A DNA stretch of 18,537 bases from Mariprofundus sp. GTDB taxonomy: Bacteria; Pseudomonadota; Zetaproteobacteria; Mariprofundales; Mariprofundaceae. The position numbers and the translations under genes were made by a program. Positions within the stretch are counted from its first letter, which is position 1, and each line of letters opens with the position of its first letter. Positions 1 to 6,721 of the stretch are shown piece after piece. The notes beneath the pieces were generated by a model that was not told the DNA's origin, searched no databases, and saw only the letters and a program-made list of their open reading frames with translations. The DNA lies in NCBI GenBank assembly GCA_015485035.1, contig WFUI01000256.1:1-18537 (forward strand). Direction: 5' to 3'.

Positions 1-1074
1 GGCGATGAATTTGTATTTGTTCTTCCCAATATTCACAGCAACAACGAACCGGGCAATATCTGCGAAAGAATTTTGAATACTTTGAAAGAACCTTTTCATA
101 TTAATGATAACGAGTGCTTCATTGGTGCCAGTATCGGTATCAGCATGTATCCTCAGGATGGTGATAATCTGGAGACACTGGAAAAACATGCCGATATCGC
201 CATGTATCGGGCCAAAGCGGCAGGAAAAAACGGCTTTAAATATTACAATACCGATATGAGTGAACATGTGCTCAAACGAATGGAAATGGCACGGGAAATG
301 CACTATGCCATCAAAAGAAATGAGTTTTATGTGCTCTATCAACCGCAGATAGATATAAACAGCGGCAAGCTTGTCGGCCTTGAGAGCCTGGTACGCTGGC
401 AGCACCCGGACATGGGAGCTGTCATGCCCGATGAGTTTATCAGTTTTGCCGAGGAAAGCGGCGTGATTCTGCCTTTGGGCGAGTTCGTGCTTCGAACAAC
501 CTGTGAACAGGGGAAAACCTGGCTGAAAATGGGCATTCCTCCCCTGCAACTGGCCGTAAATTTCACGCCACGCCAATTCAGTGATAAAGGTCTGGTGAAA
601 ATGATTACCAGTAATCTTCATGCTTGCGGATTTCCTGCCGAAAGCCTCGAAGTTGAAATCACTGAAAATAATGCCATGGACGATGTCGAGGCAAGCCGGA
701 AAATTCTGCATACCCTGAAAGATTTGGGCGTCGGCGTTGCTATTGATGATTTTGGCACCGGTTTCTCGTCACTTGGATATCTTAAAAACTTTCCGGTCAC
801 CACTTTGAAAATTGACAAGAAATTCATTGATGGCGTGATAAGCGATAAAAAAGATGCTGCGATTGTCGCCATGATCATAGAAATGGCGCACATTATGGAT
901 ATGAAGGTGATTGCAGAGGGGGTTGAGAATGAAGATCAACTGGCTTTCCTGCGCAAGCACGGGTGTGATATCGGACAGGGATACCTGTTCAGCAAACCTC
1001 TGGATGCCAGGCATGTCCCCGAGTTTTTTAAGGTCTGCGAAAACAACCCGCTCAAGTTGTATAACCGGAAATAA
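1..1074 (+). CDS. GGDEF/EAL cyclic-di-GMP signalling protein, C-terminal part (5' end outside window)
   Basis: The reading frame is open from base 1 and its first residues are GDEF, so the window starts inside the GG(D/E)EF motif of a diguanylate cyclase domain. The rest of that domain (ISMYPQDG, then ADIAMYRAKAAGKNG) fills about residues 1-80 of the visible part. An EAL phosphodiesterase domain covers about 100-350. The EAL signature reads ESL (GLESLVRW), but the metal- and substrate-binding residues expected in the family are present: AVNFTPRQF, EITEN, DDFGTGFSSL, LKIDKKFI, IAEGVE and GCDIGQGYLF. From family knowledge it should hydrolyse c-di-GMP to pGpG. Whether the GGDEF half is active or only a GTP sensor cannot be judged without its N-terminus. 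The sensory region lies upstream of the window. No terminator is evident in the 99 bp before the next gene on the same strand. Confidence 0.93.
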   Translation, partial: GDEFVFVLPNIHSNNEPGNICERILNTLKEPFHINDNECFIGASIGISMYPQDGDNLETLEKHADIAMYRAKAAGKNGFKYYNTDMSEHVLKRMEMAREMHYAIKRNEFYVLYQPQIDINSGKLVGLESLVRWQHPDMGAVMPDEFISFAEESGVILPLGEFVLRTTCEQGKTWLKMGIPPLQLAVNFTPRQFSDKGLVKMITSNLHACGFPAESLEVEITENNAMDDVEASRKILHTLKDLGVGVAIDDFGTGFSSLGYLKNFPVTTLKIDKKFIDGVISDKKDAAIVAMIIEMAHIMDMKVIAEGVENEDQLAFLRKHGCDIGQGYLFSKPLDARHVPEFFKVCENNPLKLYNRK

Positions 1075-1173
1075 CTCCGAGTTTCCCACATTGTCCACAG
1101 GTCGGGCAATTGCAAAGATTACCTGTTTACATCAAACTATGGTGAATCGCGCGCTCAATCAGGGGAGATAGAA

Positions 1174-2634
1174 ATGCGTCAGTCAGGGTTTCATCTCTAT
1201 AATCATATATTCAACAGACTCTTCCGACCTATCACTGTCGCTGCTCTGGCTTTAAGCGCATTGCTGCTGGCCGTGCCCGCACAACAGGCCATCGCCTTTG
1301 AGTATTTCATCAGCCGTGATGGCAGCAACCTGCTGGATGGTAAAAAATCATTCCGCTTTGTTTCGGTCAATATCCCCAATTATTTCATTCTGGAGGACCG
1401 TGCCGGCACGCATGGCCAAAAATGGCATCGGGTCACTGCATTCGAACAGCGTGATGCGGCCAGAGCCGTGAAGCGTTTGGGCGGTCAGGTGTTTCGCTCC
1501 TATACCTTTGCGGTGGAAGGCGGCAAAAACCTGTCGGGCAATCTGGCCCATATTTATGCCGATAAGCATGGCCGCATCCGTTATAATGAGACCCTGTTCA
1601 GGGATATGGATCGCGGTCTGGCCATTGCTGCCGAAGAAGGCGTCAGGATCATCATTCCATTGGTCGATAACTGGGCATGGTTCGGCGGCTTTGCCGAATG
1701 GGCAGCGCTTTCAGGCGTGCATGACTTCTGGAATGACCCCAAAGCCAAATCAGATTTCAAAACATTCCTGAGCTGGCTGCTGAACCGGAAGAACACGGTT
1801 ACCGGTGTGCTCTACAAAGACGATCCGACCATTATGGCCTGGGAACTGGGCAATGAGATTGACAAGGCCAGTCCAGAATGGATTCATGAGATGGCAGCGT
1901 ATATCAAACAGCACGACCCGAATCACCTGATTGTCGATGGTGGCCACAAACACATTCCTGCGATTTCGCTACAGGACAGGAATATCGATATCGTGACTAC
2001 CCACTACACCGATCAGGAATTTACAGCCTTTGCAGCGCAGGCGAAAAAGGCCGGCAAGGCCTACTTCTATGGTGAATTCAACCCCTCGGACAAGGCAAAT
2101 ACTGCCGATATTATTCAGCGCACCATAAATTCTCCGGCTGCTGGCTGCATGGCCTGGTCACTGCGTTTCCGTACTGAAATCGGCGGTTTCTATTATCATT
2201 CCGATTTCAATGCTGCCAGCGATTCTCTGCATTACCCGGGATTTTCATCGACCAAACCGGCAGATGAAGCCGCGATCATCCAGACACTGAAAGAAGGTGC
2301 ATTTGCCATCCGGAGCATGCCAGTTCCACCGGAACCGGTGCCCGATGCCCCCACCCTGCTGACCATTCAATCGCCAGCGGCCATCAACTGGCAGGGCTCC
2401 ACCGGCGCTGTTTCGTATGATGTACAGCGCCGCAAGGGTGAAAATGGATCGTGGGGAACTATCGCCACAGATATTTCCGATGCGATTCCTGTAACCAGAA
2501 ACGGGGAAATTGTCAGCAAATTACCGCTGTTCAGTGATCATCCCGAAACAGGGTTGTGGAGCTACCGCGTGATTGCCAAAAATAACAGCGGTGCATCCTC
2601 ACCCTCCAACAGTGTAGAGGTAGTAGTAAAGTAA
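1174..2634 (+). CDS. Secreted GH5-like glycoside hydrolase (mannanase/cellulase type) with C-terminal Fn3-like domain
   Basis: A Sec-type signal peptide with a basic start, a hydrophobic stretch at about residues 20-36 and an A-x-A site predicts cleavage after A41 (QAIA/FEYF). The mature protein shows a clan GH-A (beta/alpha)8 pattern most like family GH5 beta-mannanases. The acid/base Glu228 lies in MAWELGNEID and the nucleophile Glu301 in YFYGEFNP, each at the end of a predicted beta-strand. Residues about 390-486 follow a Pro-rich linker (PVPPEPVPDAP) and look like a fibronectin type III domain (YDVQRRKGENGSW, WSYRVIAKNNSGASSPSNS). A strong ribosome site, AGGGGAG, lies 6 nt before the ATG. 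The likely substrate is a beta-linked polysaccharide such as mannan, glucan or the cell's own exopolysaccharide, but the sequence does not settle which. Its neighbour upstream is a c-di-GMP enzyme, which makes a role in matrix turnover a reasonable guess. Confidence 0.85.
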   Translation: MRQSGFHLYNHIFNRLFRPITVAALALSALLLAVPAQQAIAFEYFISRDGSNLLDGKKSFRFVSVNIPNYFILEDRAGTHGQKWHRVTAFEQRDAARAVKRLGGQVFRSYTFAVEGGKNLSGNLAHIYADKHGRIRYNETLFRDMDRGLAIAAEEGVRIIIPLVDNWAWFGGFAEWAALSGVHDFWNDPKAKSDFKTFLSWLLNRKNTVTGVLYKDDPTIMAWELGNEIDKASPEWIHEMAAYIKQHDPNHLIVDGGHKHIPAISLQDRNIDIVTTHYTDQEFTAFAAQAKKAGKAYFYGEFNPSDKANTADIIQRTINSPAAGCMAWSLRFRTEIGGFYYHSDFNAASDSLHYPGFSSTKPADEAAIIQTLKEGAFAIRSMPVPPEPVPDAPTLLTIQSPAAINWQGSTGAVSYDVQRRKGENGSWGTIATDISDAIPVTRNGEIVSKLPLFSDHPETGLWSYRVIAKNNSGASSPSNSVEVVVK

Positions 2635-2640
2635 GGGCAG

Positions 2641-2763
2641 TGTAACTGTTCAGATTGCTGCTGATTTGTTCGGGCACATGCGAAAAAGCGCAGCTTGCTC
2701 TCGAGCAAGTGAATATTTTTAACGCAGTTATCGGGCAAATAAGTGGTGAGCTGAACAGTTACA
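2641..2763. repeat. 123-bp foldback / MITE-like element with 13-bp terminal inverted repeats
   Basis: TGTAACTGTTCAG (2641-2653) is matched perfectly in inverse orientation by CTGAACAGTTACA (2751-2763). The middle holds a second inverted repeat, CTTGCTC (2694-2700) and GAGCAAG (2703-2709), with the same centre. Folding one half on the other by hand pairs roughly two-thirds of positions, so the whole unit is one long imperfect hairpin. It starts 6 bp after the stop of the upstream gene and ends 2 bp after the stop of the convergent phnA gene. No target-site duplication is visible and no ORF lies inside. It could be a non-autonomous insertion sequence derivative, a bidirectional terminator-like structure, or a long attC-like site belonging to phnA. 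Confidence 0.6.
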
Positions 2764-2765
2764 GT

Positions 2766-3341
2766 TCAGTTCGATTTCTTCACAAACTGAGTCAGAATTA
2801 CAATCTGCTGACCGCTTACGCGGCCTTCGATGTGTTCAGCATTATCGGCCACCAGTCGAATACCACGTACAGCGGTACCGCGCTTGGCAGTGAATCCGCC
2901 ACCTTTGACATTCAGATCCTTGATCAGGGTGACGGTATCCCCGGCTTCCAGTACAGCGCCATTGCAATCGCGATGCACAACAGCATCGGCAGCACTGTCA
3001 GCACCGGCTTCCGCCCAGGCACGCACATCATCTTCCAGATACATCATATCAAGCAAATCCTGCGGCCAGCCTTCACCCTTGAGGCGATTCAACATGCGCC
3101 ATGCCACCACCTGTACGGCAGGCACCTGGCTCCACATCGAATCATTCAGACAACGCCAGTGATTGGCATCGACATGATCCGGATTTTCAATCTGGTCGCG
3201 GCAAGTATCACAGACAAATACAGATGCATCGGCACCCTCATTCGGGCTGTCCGGAACCTCGTACACCCCGAGATTTTCCGTAGCACCGCATAATTCACAT
3301 TTGGATTCTGCACGTGCCTGTAATTCAGTTTCAATACTCAT
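2766..3341 (-). CDS. phnA: PhnA/YjdM family zinc-ribbon protein
   Basis: The N-terminus has a zinc ribbon with two Cys pairs (KCELCG and VCDTC). The C-terminal 70 residues form the PhnA domain: VVHRDCNGAVLEAGDTVT, IKDLNVKGGGFTAKRGT, then GIRLV, IEGRV and ending QFVKKSN. About 190 residues is the usual length of the long PhnA form. Despite the name, the family was found next to the phosphonate operon in E. coli and is not the phosphonoacetate hydrolase. Its biochemical role is not established, and no phosphonate genes are nearby. An in-frame GTG directly precedes the chosen ATG; AGGGA and GGTGA upstream could serve either, adding only one residue. It is the last gene of the minus-strand accessory block and ends 2 bp from the foldback element. 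Confidence 0.88.
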   Translation of the reverse strand: MSIETELQARAESKCELCGATENLGVYEVPDSPNEGADASVFVCDTCRDQIENPDHVDANHWRCLNDSMWSQVPAVQVVAWRMLNRLKGEGWPQDLLDMMYLEDDVRAWAEAGADSAADAVVHRDCNGAVLEAGDTVTLIKDLNVKGGGFTAKRGTAVRGIRLVADNAEHIEGRVSGQQIVILTQFVKKSN

Positions 3342-3344
3342 CAC

Positions 3345-3457
3345 TCACCATTCCCTGCCATATTATATACGGAGCCAATCTTCACCCCCGATTTTTCGCG
3401 GCGGATGATCAAACTCCGCCCCTGCAAAGTCAAATACAGGCCGAGGTATTTAACGAA
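3345..3457. other. Intergenic region upstream of phnA, with a short hairpin and a -10-like box
   Basis: On the minus strand TATAAT (plus 3362-3367) lies about 20 nt before the phnA start, but no -35 box is recognisable at 16-18 nt. A 6-bp inverted repeat, GGCGGA (3400-3405) and TCCGCC (3415-3420), surrounds 9 nt. No T-run follows on either strand, so it is not a convincing terminator. Otherwise nothing is recognised here. Confidence 0.25.
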
Positions 3458-3490
3458 ATGCTGATTTATTGTCATCCCGGCAAAATCAGC
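3458..3490 (-). repeat. Dispersed repeat copy 1, overlapping the 3' end of the DUF1810 gene, within a hairpin
   Basis: Read on the minus strand, 26 nt (3483 to 3458) match 7471-7496 of the plus strand at 23 of 26 positions, with the shared core ATGACAATAAA. This copy sits in an 8-bp perfect inverted repeat, GCTGATTT (3460-3467) and AAATCAGC (3483-3490), that takes in the stop codon of the DUF1810 gene. It resembles the short GTCATCCC-type repeats scattered through many proteobacterial genomes. Confidence 0.5.
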
Positions 3491-3917
3491 GCTTCCTTAA
3501 CAGCTCCAGTGTTTTACTGTCAGGCACACCATCGAAATATGTTTCAAGCAAGCGATGAAGCACCGATGCCGGTTCGGCCACCGAATCGAACAGTGTTGCG
3601 CATGATCTCAGCTTCAAATCATCGGGAGAACCGAATATCTCATGTGCCGATCGCCCCTTGATTGCCAGCACCGCTTCAGCGCATTCAATCAGTCTTGGCC
3701 CGAGTACCGGATGATTCAAATATGCCGTGGCTTCGTCCACACTGCTGATAGCGTAATATCGGGATATCCTGCTGAACCCCAACCCTGAAAATTGCGGAAA
3801 GATGTACCACATCCAGTGCGAACGCTTTCGACCATTTCTGATTTCAGAGAGAGCCTGTTCATAACTCCCCTGCTGCGCCTGTACAAAACGTTCCAGATCG
3901 TATCCGCGTTGAACCAT
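3486..3917 (-). CDS. DUF1810 family protein, intact copy
   Basis: This 143-residue protein has the full DUF1810 pattern: DLERFVQAQQGSYEQAL near the N-terminus, then the family hallmark HWMWYIFPQFSGLG, RYYAISS, HPVLGPRLIEC, and CATLFDSVAEP toward the C-terminus. The length is normal for the family, whose function is unknown; members are small soluble proteins often found in mobile or accessory DNA. The start codon is preceded directly by AAAGGG with no spacer, which is poor for ribosome binding. That GGG is part of the cassette-border sequence TTATAAAGGG left by the upstream SMR cassette. A second, truncated copy of this gene lies at 4307-4522, about 89% identical over roughly 145 aligned bases by hand count. 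Confidence 0.88.
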   Translation of the reverse strand: MVQRGYDLERFVQAQQGSYEQALSEIRNGRKRSHWMWYIFPQFSGLGFSRISRYYAISSVDEATAYLNHPVLGPRLIECAEAVLAIKGRSAHEIFGSPDDLKLRSCATLFDSVAEPASVLHRLLETYFDGVPDSKTLELLRKR

Positions 3918-3920
3918 CCC

Positions 3921-3976
3921 TTTATAACGATTTTGTTGAGGGGAAGACCATGCCCCTCTCTAACAATTTGTTAGAT
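3921..3976 (-). other. attC-like recombination site at the 3' end of the SMR gene
   Basis: On the minus strand ATCTAAC (3976-3970) fits the R'' consensus RYYYAAC and begins directly after the SMR stop codon. The other end is GTTATAA (3928-3922), close to but not exactly GTTRRRY and similar to the GTTAT form of Vibrio repeats. Between them the strand folds in nested arms: TAAC with GTTA, an unpaired spacer, TTGTT with AACAA, extra unpaired bases AGA on one side only, then GAGGGG with CCCCTC around a 9-nt loop. Paired R and L boxes, an unpaired central spacer and asymmetric bulged bases are the features IntI uses. At 56 bp the site is near the minimum attC size. Confidence 0.6.
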
Positions 3977-4322
3977 TTAATGACTGACTGTTTTTGAAAA
4001 CACATGAATAACCACTACCCCTGAAATAATTAACCCCATACCTATGATCGCAGGAATATCTGGAACTTGTTTATATAGAAATACACCAACAACGGCTACC
4101 AATACAATACCAACACCGGACCAAACCGCATATGTAATGCCTATTGGAATAGTTCTTAGCACCAGTGTCATAAAATAAAATGCAACGCCATAGCCGATAA
4201 CAACGATAAGGCTTGGTAACAACTTGGTGAACTCTGAAGATGCCTTTAAAGCACTTGTTGCCGCAACTTCAGCAATGATTGCTATAGCTAAATATAGGTA
4301 TGCCATTTATCTCTCTTTATAA
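3928..4322 (-). mobile_element. Probable integron gene cassette (395 bp) carrying an SMR efflux gene
   Basis: Read on the minus strand, the unit starts at TTATAAAGAG (from 4322), holds one ORF with a very short leader, and ends in the attC-like site at the G before TTATAAAGGG (from 3927). The repeated TTATAAAG(A/G)G at both borders is what a G/TT recombination point leaves when a cassette inserts. The bases just before the left border (CCCCGAACATTTTAGA) resemble the right half of the SMR attC (CCCCTCAACAAAATCG), as if the border joined an older, degraded site. No integrase or attI is present, so this would be a cassette outside a complete integron. Confidence 0.55.
3977..4306 (-). CDS. Small multidrug resistance (SMR) family efflux protein, EmrE/QacE type
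   Basis: The protein has 109 residues and four hydrophobic segments, the normal SMR size. The essential proton/substrate-coupling glutamate is Glu13 in AIIAEVAATSALK, equivalent to Glu14 of EmrE. The second signature YAVWSGVGIVL carries the conserved Trp, and PAIIGMGLIISGVV forms the last helix. Family knowledge: antiparallel dimers in the inner membrane exchange protons for quaternary ammonium compounds, dyes or guanidinium-type cations; the substrate cannot be told from sequence. The start ATG overlaps the stop region of the DUF1810 fragment (TAAATG), with a purine-rich AGAGAGA just before it. An attC-like site follows the stop codon directly. SMR genes are among the commonest cargo of integron cassettes. 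The gene is more AT-rich than the housekeeping genes around it. Confidence 0.93.
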   Translation of the reverse strand: MAYLYLAIAIIAEVAATSALKASSEFTKLLPSLIVVIGYGVAFYFMTLVLRTIPIGITYAVWSGVGIVLVAVVGVFLYKQVPDIPAIIGMGLIISGVVVIHVFSKTVSH

Positions 4323-4522
4323 TCTAAAATGTTCGGGGACACGGTGTAATATCGGGACATACTACTGAACCCTAAACCGGAAAATTGAGGCAAGATATAC
4401 CACATCCAGCGCAAACGCTTTCGAGCATTTCTGATTGCGGCCTGTTCATAACTCCTCTGCTGCGCCTTCACAAAACGCTCCAGACTATACCTATCACCCG
4501 TTGTATGTTCCGAATCTGCCAT
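4307..4522 (-). pseudogene. 3'-truncated duplicate of the DUF1810 gene
   Basis: The encoded 71 residues match the first ~60 residues of the intact DUF1810 protein (SLERFVKAQQRSYEQA, RWMWYILPQFSGLGFSS, SRYYTV) and then switch abruptly to an unrelated tail, SPNILDYKER. The C-terminal half of the domain (HPVLG to the Asp/Glu-rich end) is missing. A net 6-nt in-frame deletion follows the SYEQA motif. I chose the ATG at 4522 because AAGGTG lies 6 nt before it and the homology begins soon after; the frame remains open back to a TTG at 4594 inside the HNH gene, but that extension has no match. The break in homology at about 4347 coincides with sequence resembling half an attC site next to the SMR cassette. 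A truncated domain is unlikely to fold as the family does. Confidence 0.7.
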
Positions 4523-4590
4523 AAAGCACACCTTGTATGATAGTTTAAAGAAAAGAACCAAAAACCTTTTCTCTACAAGTTGGTTATGTT
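4518..4590 (-). other. Possible degraded attC-like palindrome between HNH gene and DUF1810 fragment
   Basis: On the minus strand three nested arms can pair: CATAA with TTATG, CTTGTA with TACAAG, and AGAAAAG with CTTTTCT. They are separated by unpaired stretches CCAA and GTGTGCT, and by a long one-sided bulge. The HNH stop codon TAA lies in the left outer arm and the DUF1810-fragment ATG in the right outer arm, as is common at cassette junctions. The right R box (CTTTATG) lacks the essential G/TT, so if this was an attC it is probably inactive. A weak AT-rich terminator is the alternative. Confidence 0.3.
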
Positions 4591-5093
4591 TCAAACGTTC
4601 TTTTCGCTGCTCTATGCCATAAATTCATGTAGGTATTTGCAAGTATTTCTGGGTTTTCTTCCACGTAATCCATAAACCACGTTATCAAACCGTCCCACTC
4701 TTTAAGTTTTCCAGGCCTATGTAGTTGCCAGCCAAGCTCTTCAAGCAGCCAATTGGACTTTGCACTGTTTCTGAGTTGAGATGTGCAGACCCAATTTGAC
4801 GCTTCATCTGCACCACCACGCGATACAGGAATAATGTGGTCTACCGTCGGTAACAACTGCCAATAACCCAAGTGACATTCTGACATCTTCCAGTTCTTAT
4901 GAAATGGGAATTCTTCCGGCATCAGATTTGACAATAGACGAAGCACTGGTGGAAATACCATCTTATCTCCGGAGTATCGATCAACAAAACCGTCCCTAAG
5001 AAAAATTTCAGTCTTTTGATACTCCGAATATTTCCTCCCGGTATTTTTTATTGGGGTAAATCGATTATATTTCCGCTGCCGATAGCATGGCAT
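4584..5093 (-). CDS. HNH endonuclease family protein
   Basis: The 169-residue protein carries the HNH core in LPTVDHIIPVSRGGADEASNW followed by VCTSQLRNSAKSNW, giving the first His of the DH pair, the central Asn and a final Asn in place of the second His. Unlike most HNH nucleases there are no CxxC zinc-binding pairs; the usual first Cys motif is replaced by RDGFVDRYSGDKMVFP. That zinc-less arrangement recurs in a recognisable subfamily of stand-alone HNH proteins with a conserved C-terminal EELGWQLHRPG segment. Its target and role (defence, mobile element or repair) are not known to me. AGGA lies only 3 nt before the chosen ATG, and a second out-of-frame ATG overlaps it. It is AT-rich, starts 83 bp after the phosphomannomutase stop and is the first gene of the accessory block. 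Confidence 0.82.
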   Translation of the reverse strand: MPCYRQRKYNRFTPIKNTGRKYSEYQKTEIFLRDGFVDRYSGDKMVFPPVLRLLSNLMPEEFPFHKNWKMSECHLGYWQLLPTVDHIIPVSRGGADEASNWVCTSQLRNSAKSNWLLEELGWQLHRPGKLKEWDGLITWFMDYVEENPEILANTYMNLWHRAAKRTFET

Positions 5094-5176
5094 ACATCCT
5101 GAATTACTTTGTCATTCGATATCATTTCTTTAACCTTTCAATGGTCAATGAGATACTGAAATATCCACTTTCCCGA

Positions 5177-6682
5177 TTACCGCCAACTTTCCAGTATCGA
5201 CATGCATATCTGATTCATCTCCACTGCCCGTTCCTCGCTGGCAGCTTCGTTGTAACAGCGTAATTCCGGTGCATTGCCTGAGGGACGCAGATGCGCCACT
5301 TCATCGCTGGCGAACGTAATACGGATGCCATCGGTGGTATCAATCGAGACCACCGGGCCGAAGGCTTCACCCAGCAGGGATTCTGCGGCCTGTATATCGG
5401 CAGCTATATCGCCTGTTTTCAGTGCAGCCAGGCGTGACTCGCTCAGTTCGGTCGGAAATTCCTTTAACCGGTCGCTGTAGGTGAATCGCTGCGGCAACGT
5501 GGCCAGCAATTCAGCAATACTGTTCCCCTCCGTTTTGGCCAGCATCAGAATTGCCAGTGGCACAATCATGGCATCACGCGTGGGTAACGCAGTCAGGACA
5601 CGGCTATTCAGAACAATATCCGTAGCGGTGAGAAAACCGCCATTGGCTTCATAGCCCACCACATTATCAGCACCTTCTGCAATCGCTGCATCCATAGCGG
5701 CAATCACAAAGGGTGAACCGATACGGGTGCGGTCAATGCGCTCAAACCAGCCACATTTTTCCACTGCAGAATTGCAGCTGACCGGCGTCGCCACGCATTC
5801 TGCCTGCAAATAACGCGCACACAGAATCCCCGCCACATCACCGCGCAACCAGACACCATGCTCATCACTGATCAGCGGTCGGTCGCCATCGCCATCAGCG
5901 GAAACGATACAATCGAAACCATATTCTTCAGCCCATTCGGCAGCCAGGCTGACATCTTCGGGACGTATGGCTTCTGTATCGACCGGAATAAAATGTTCCG
6001 AACGGCCCAGTGCCGTGACTTGTGCACCAAGCCCCCGCATGACCTCCACCAGCATATCGCGGGCGACAGTCGAATGCTGATAAACGCCGACCTTCTGACC
6101 GGCCAGACAGTTTGCCGGGAAAAAATCAAGATAACGTCGTACATAATCCCGTTCGGCATCATTTGTTTCCGCGGGCAATACAGCTTCACCCGTGGCATTG
6201 CCCGCTGCATCAAATAACCCTGCAGCTATTGATACACTGCGCGCCGTCATGGCCTGTTCGTCGTTCTTGAGTATCTCACCTGTCGATTTATAGAATTTGA
6301 TGCCATTGCGGTCATCGGGAATATGGCTGCCCGTCACCATAATAGAGGGAATACCGAGCGACATGGCATAACAGGCCACAGCCGGTGTCGGAATAAATCC
6401 GCACACAACCGGTTCACAACCGGCATCGATCACAGCAAGAGCAACCGCATTCATAATGCGCGGACTACTGGGCCGGAAATCCCCGGCAATGGCCACGCGG
6501 CAACCGGACTCAATATCACCAATACCATCAAGGAACTGCATGAACGCCAGCGTATAGGCATAACACACCCGGTCCGTCATATCGGTGGCCAGACCGCGTG
6601 CTCCGCTGGTACCGAATTTTACGCCGCTTTGATCCATCAATTCCGAAATCAACACCTTCTCTGCACCCTGTTGCCCTGTCAT
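5177..6682 (-). CDS. Phosphomannomutase/phosphoglucomutase family protein
   Basis: The 501-residue alpha-D-phosphohexomutase has all four family motifs. The phosphoserine loop is VTGSHIPDDRNGIKFY with Ser119. The Mg2+ loop is SADGDGDRPL with Asp263, Asp265 and Asp267. The sugar-specificity loop is GYEANGGF at about 343-350, and the phosphate-binding loop is RPSGNAPELR near the C-terminus, where Asn-Ala replaces the commoner Thr-Glu. It should interconvert hexose 6- and 1-phosphates in the cytoplasm, feeding GDP-mannose or nucleotide-glucose for polysaccharide and LPS synthesis. The GYEANGG loop favours a phosphomanno/phosphogluco type over GlmM. The ATG at 6682 is chosen because AGGGAG lies 5-6 nt upstream; the frame stays open to 6718. 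It begins 39 bp after the stop of the Fer4/CDGSH gene, suggesting cotranscription. Confidence 0.9.
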   Translation of the reverse strand: MTGQQGAEKVLISELMDQSGVKFGTSGARGLATDMTDRVCYAYTLAFMQFLDGIGDIESGCRVAIAGDFRPSSPRIMNAVALAVIDAGCEPVVCGFIPTPAVACYAMSLGIPSIMVTGSHIPDDRNGIKFYKSTGEILKNDEQAMTARSVSIAAGLFDAAGNATGEAVLPAETNDAERDYVRRYLDFFPANCLAGQKVGVYQHSTVARDMLVEVMRGLGAQVTALGRSEHFIPVDTEAIRPEDVSLAAEWAEEYGFDCIVSADGDGDRPLISDEHGVWLRGDVAGILCARYLQAECVATPVSCNSAVEKCGWFERIDRTRIGSPFVIAAMDAAIAEGADNVVGYEANGGFLTATDIVLNSRVLTALPTRDAMIVPLAILMLAKTEGNSIAELLATLPQRFTYSDRLKEFPTELSESRLAALKTGDIAADIQAAESLLGEAFGPVVSIDTTDGIRITFASDEVAHLRPSGNAPELRCYNEAASEERAVEMNQICMSILESWR

Positions 6683-6721
6683 ATCATCTCCCTGTTTCCT
6701 TTCACGTTCTTTGTACACCTG

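Noticed and set aside
2641..2763. Calling the foldback a definite attC site of a phnA cassette
   Set aside because: The outer 13 bp pair without the unpaired central spacer or one-sided bulges of attC boxes, and the R boxes (GTGTAAC, GTTACAG) do not fit RYYYAAC/GTTRRRY. Foldback/MITE-like is the safer label.
2655..3293. A 212-codon plus-strand frame opposite phnA
   Set aside because: It is a shadow of the clear PhnA/YjdM gene, with no recognisable domain or ribosome site.
3400..3420. Terminator after the intact DUF1810 gene
   Set aside because: The 6-bp stem GGCGGA/TCCGCC has no T-run after it on either strand.
4313..4350. Insertion-sequence end suggested by GGGGACACGG next to the truncated DUF1810 copy
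   Set aside because: The motif is short, no transposase or matching opposite end is present, and the half-attC explanation accounts for the junction better.
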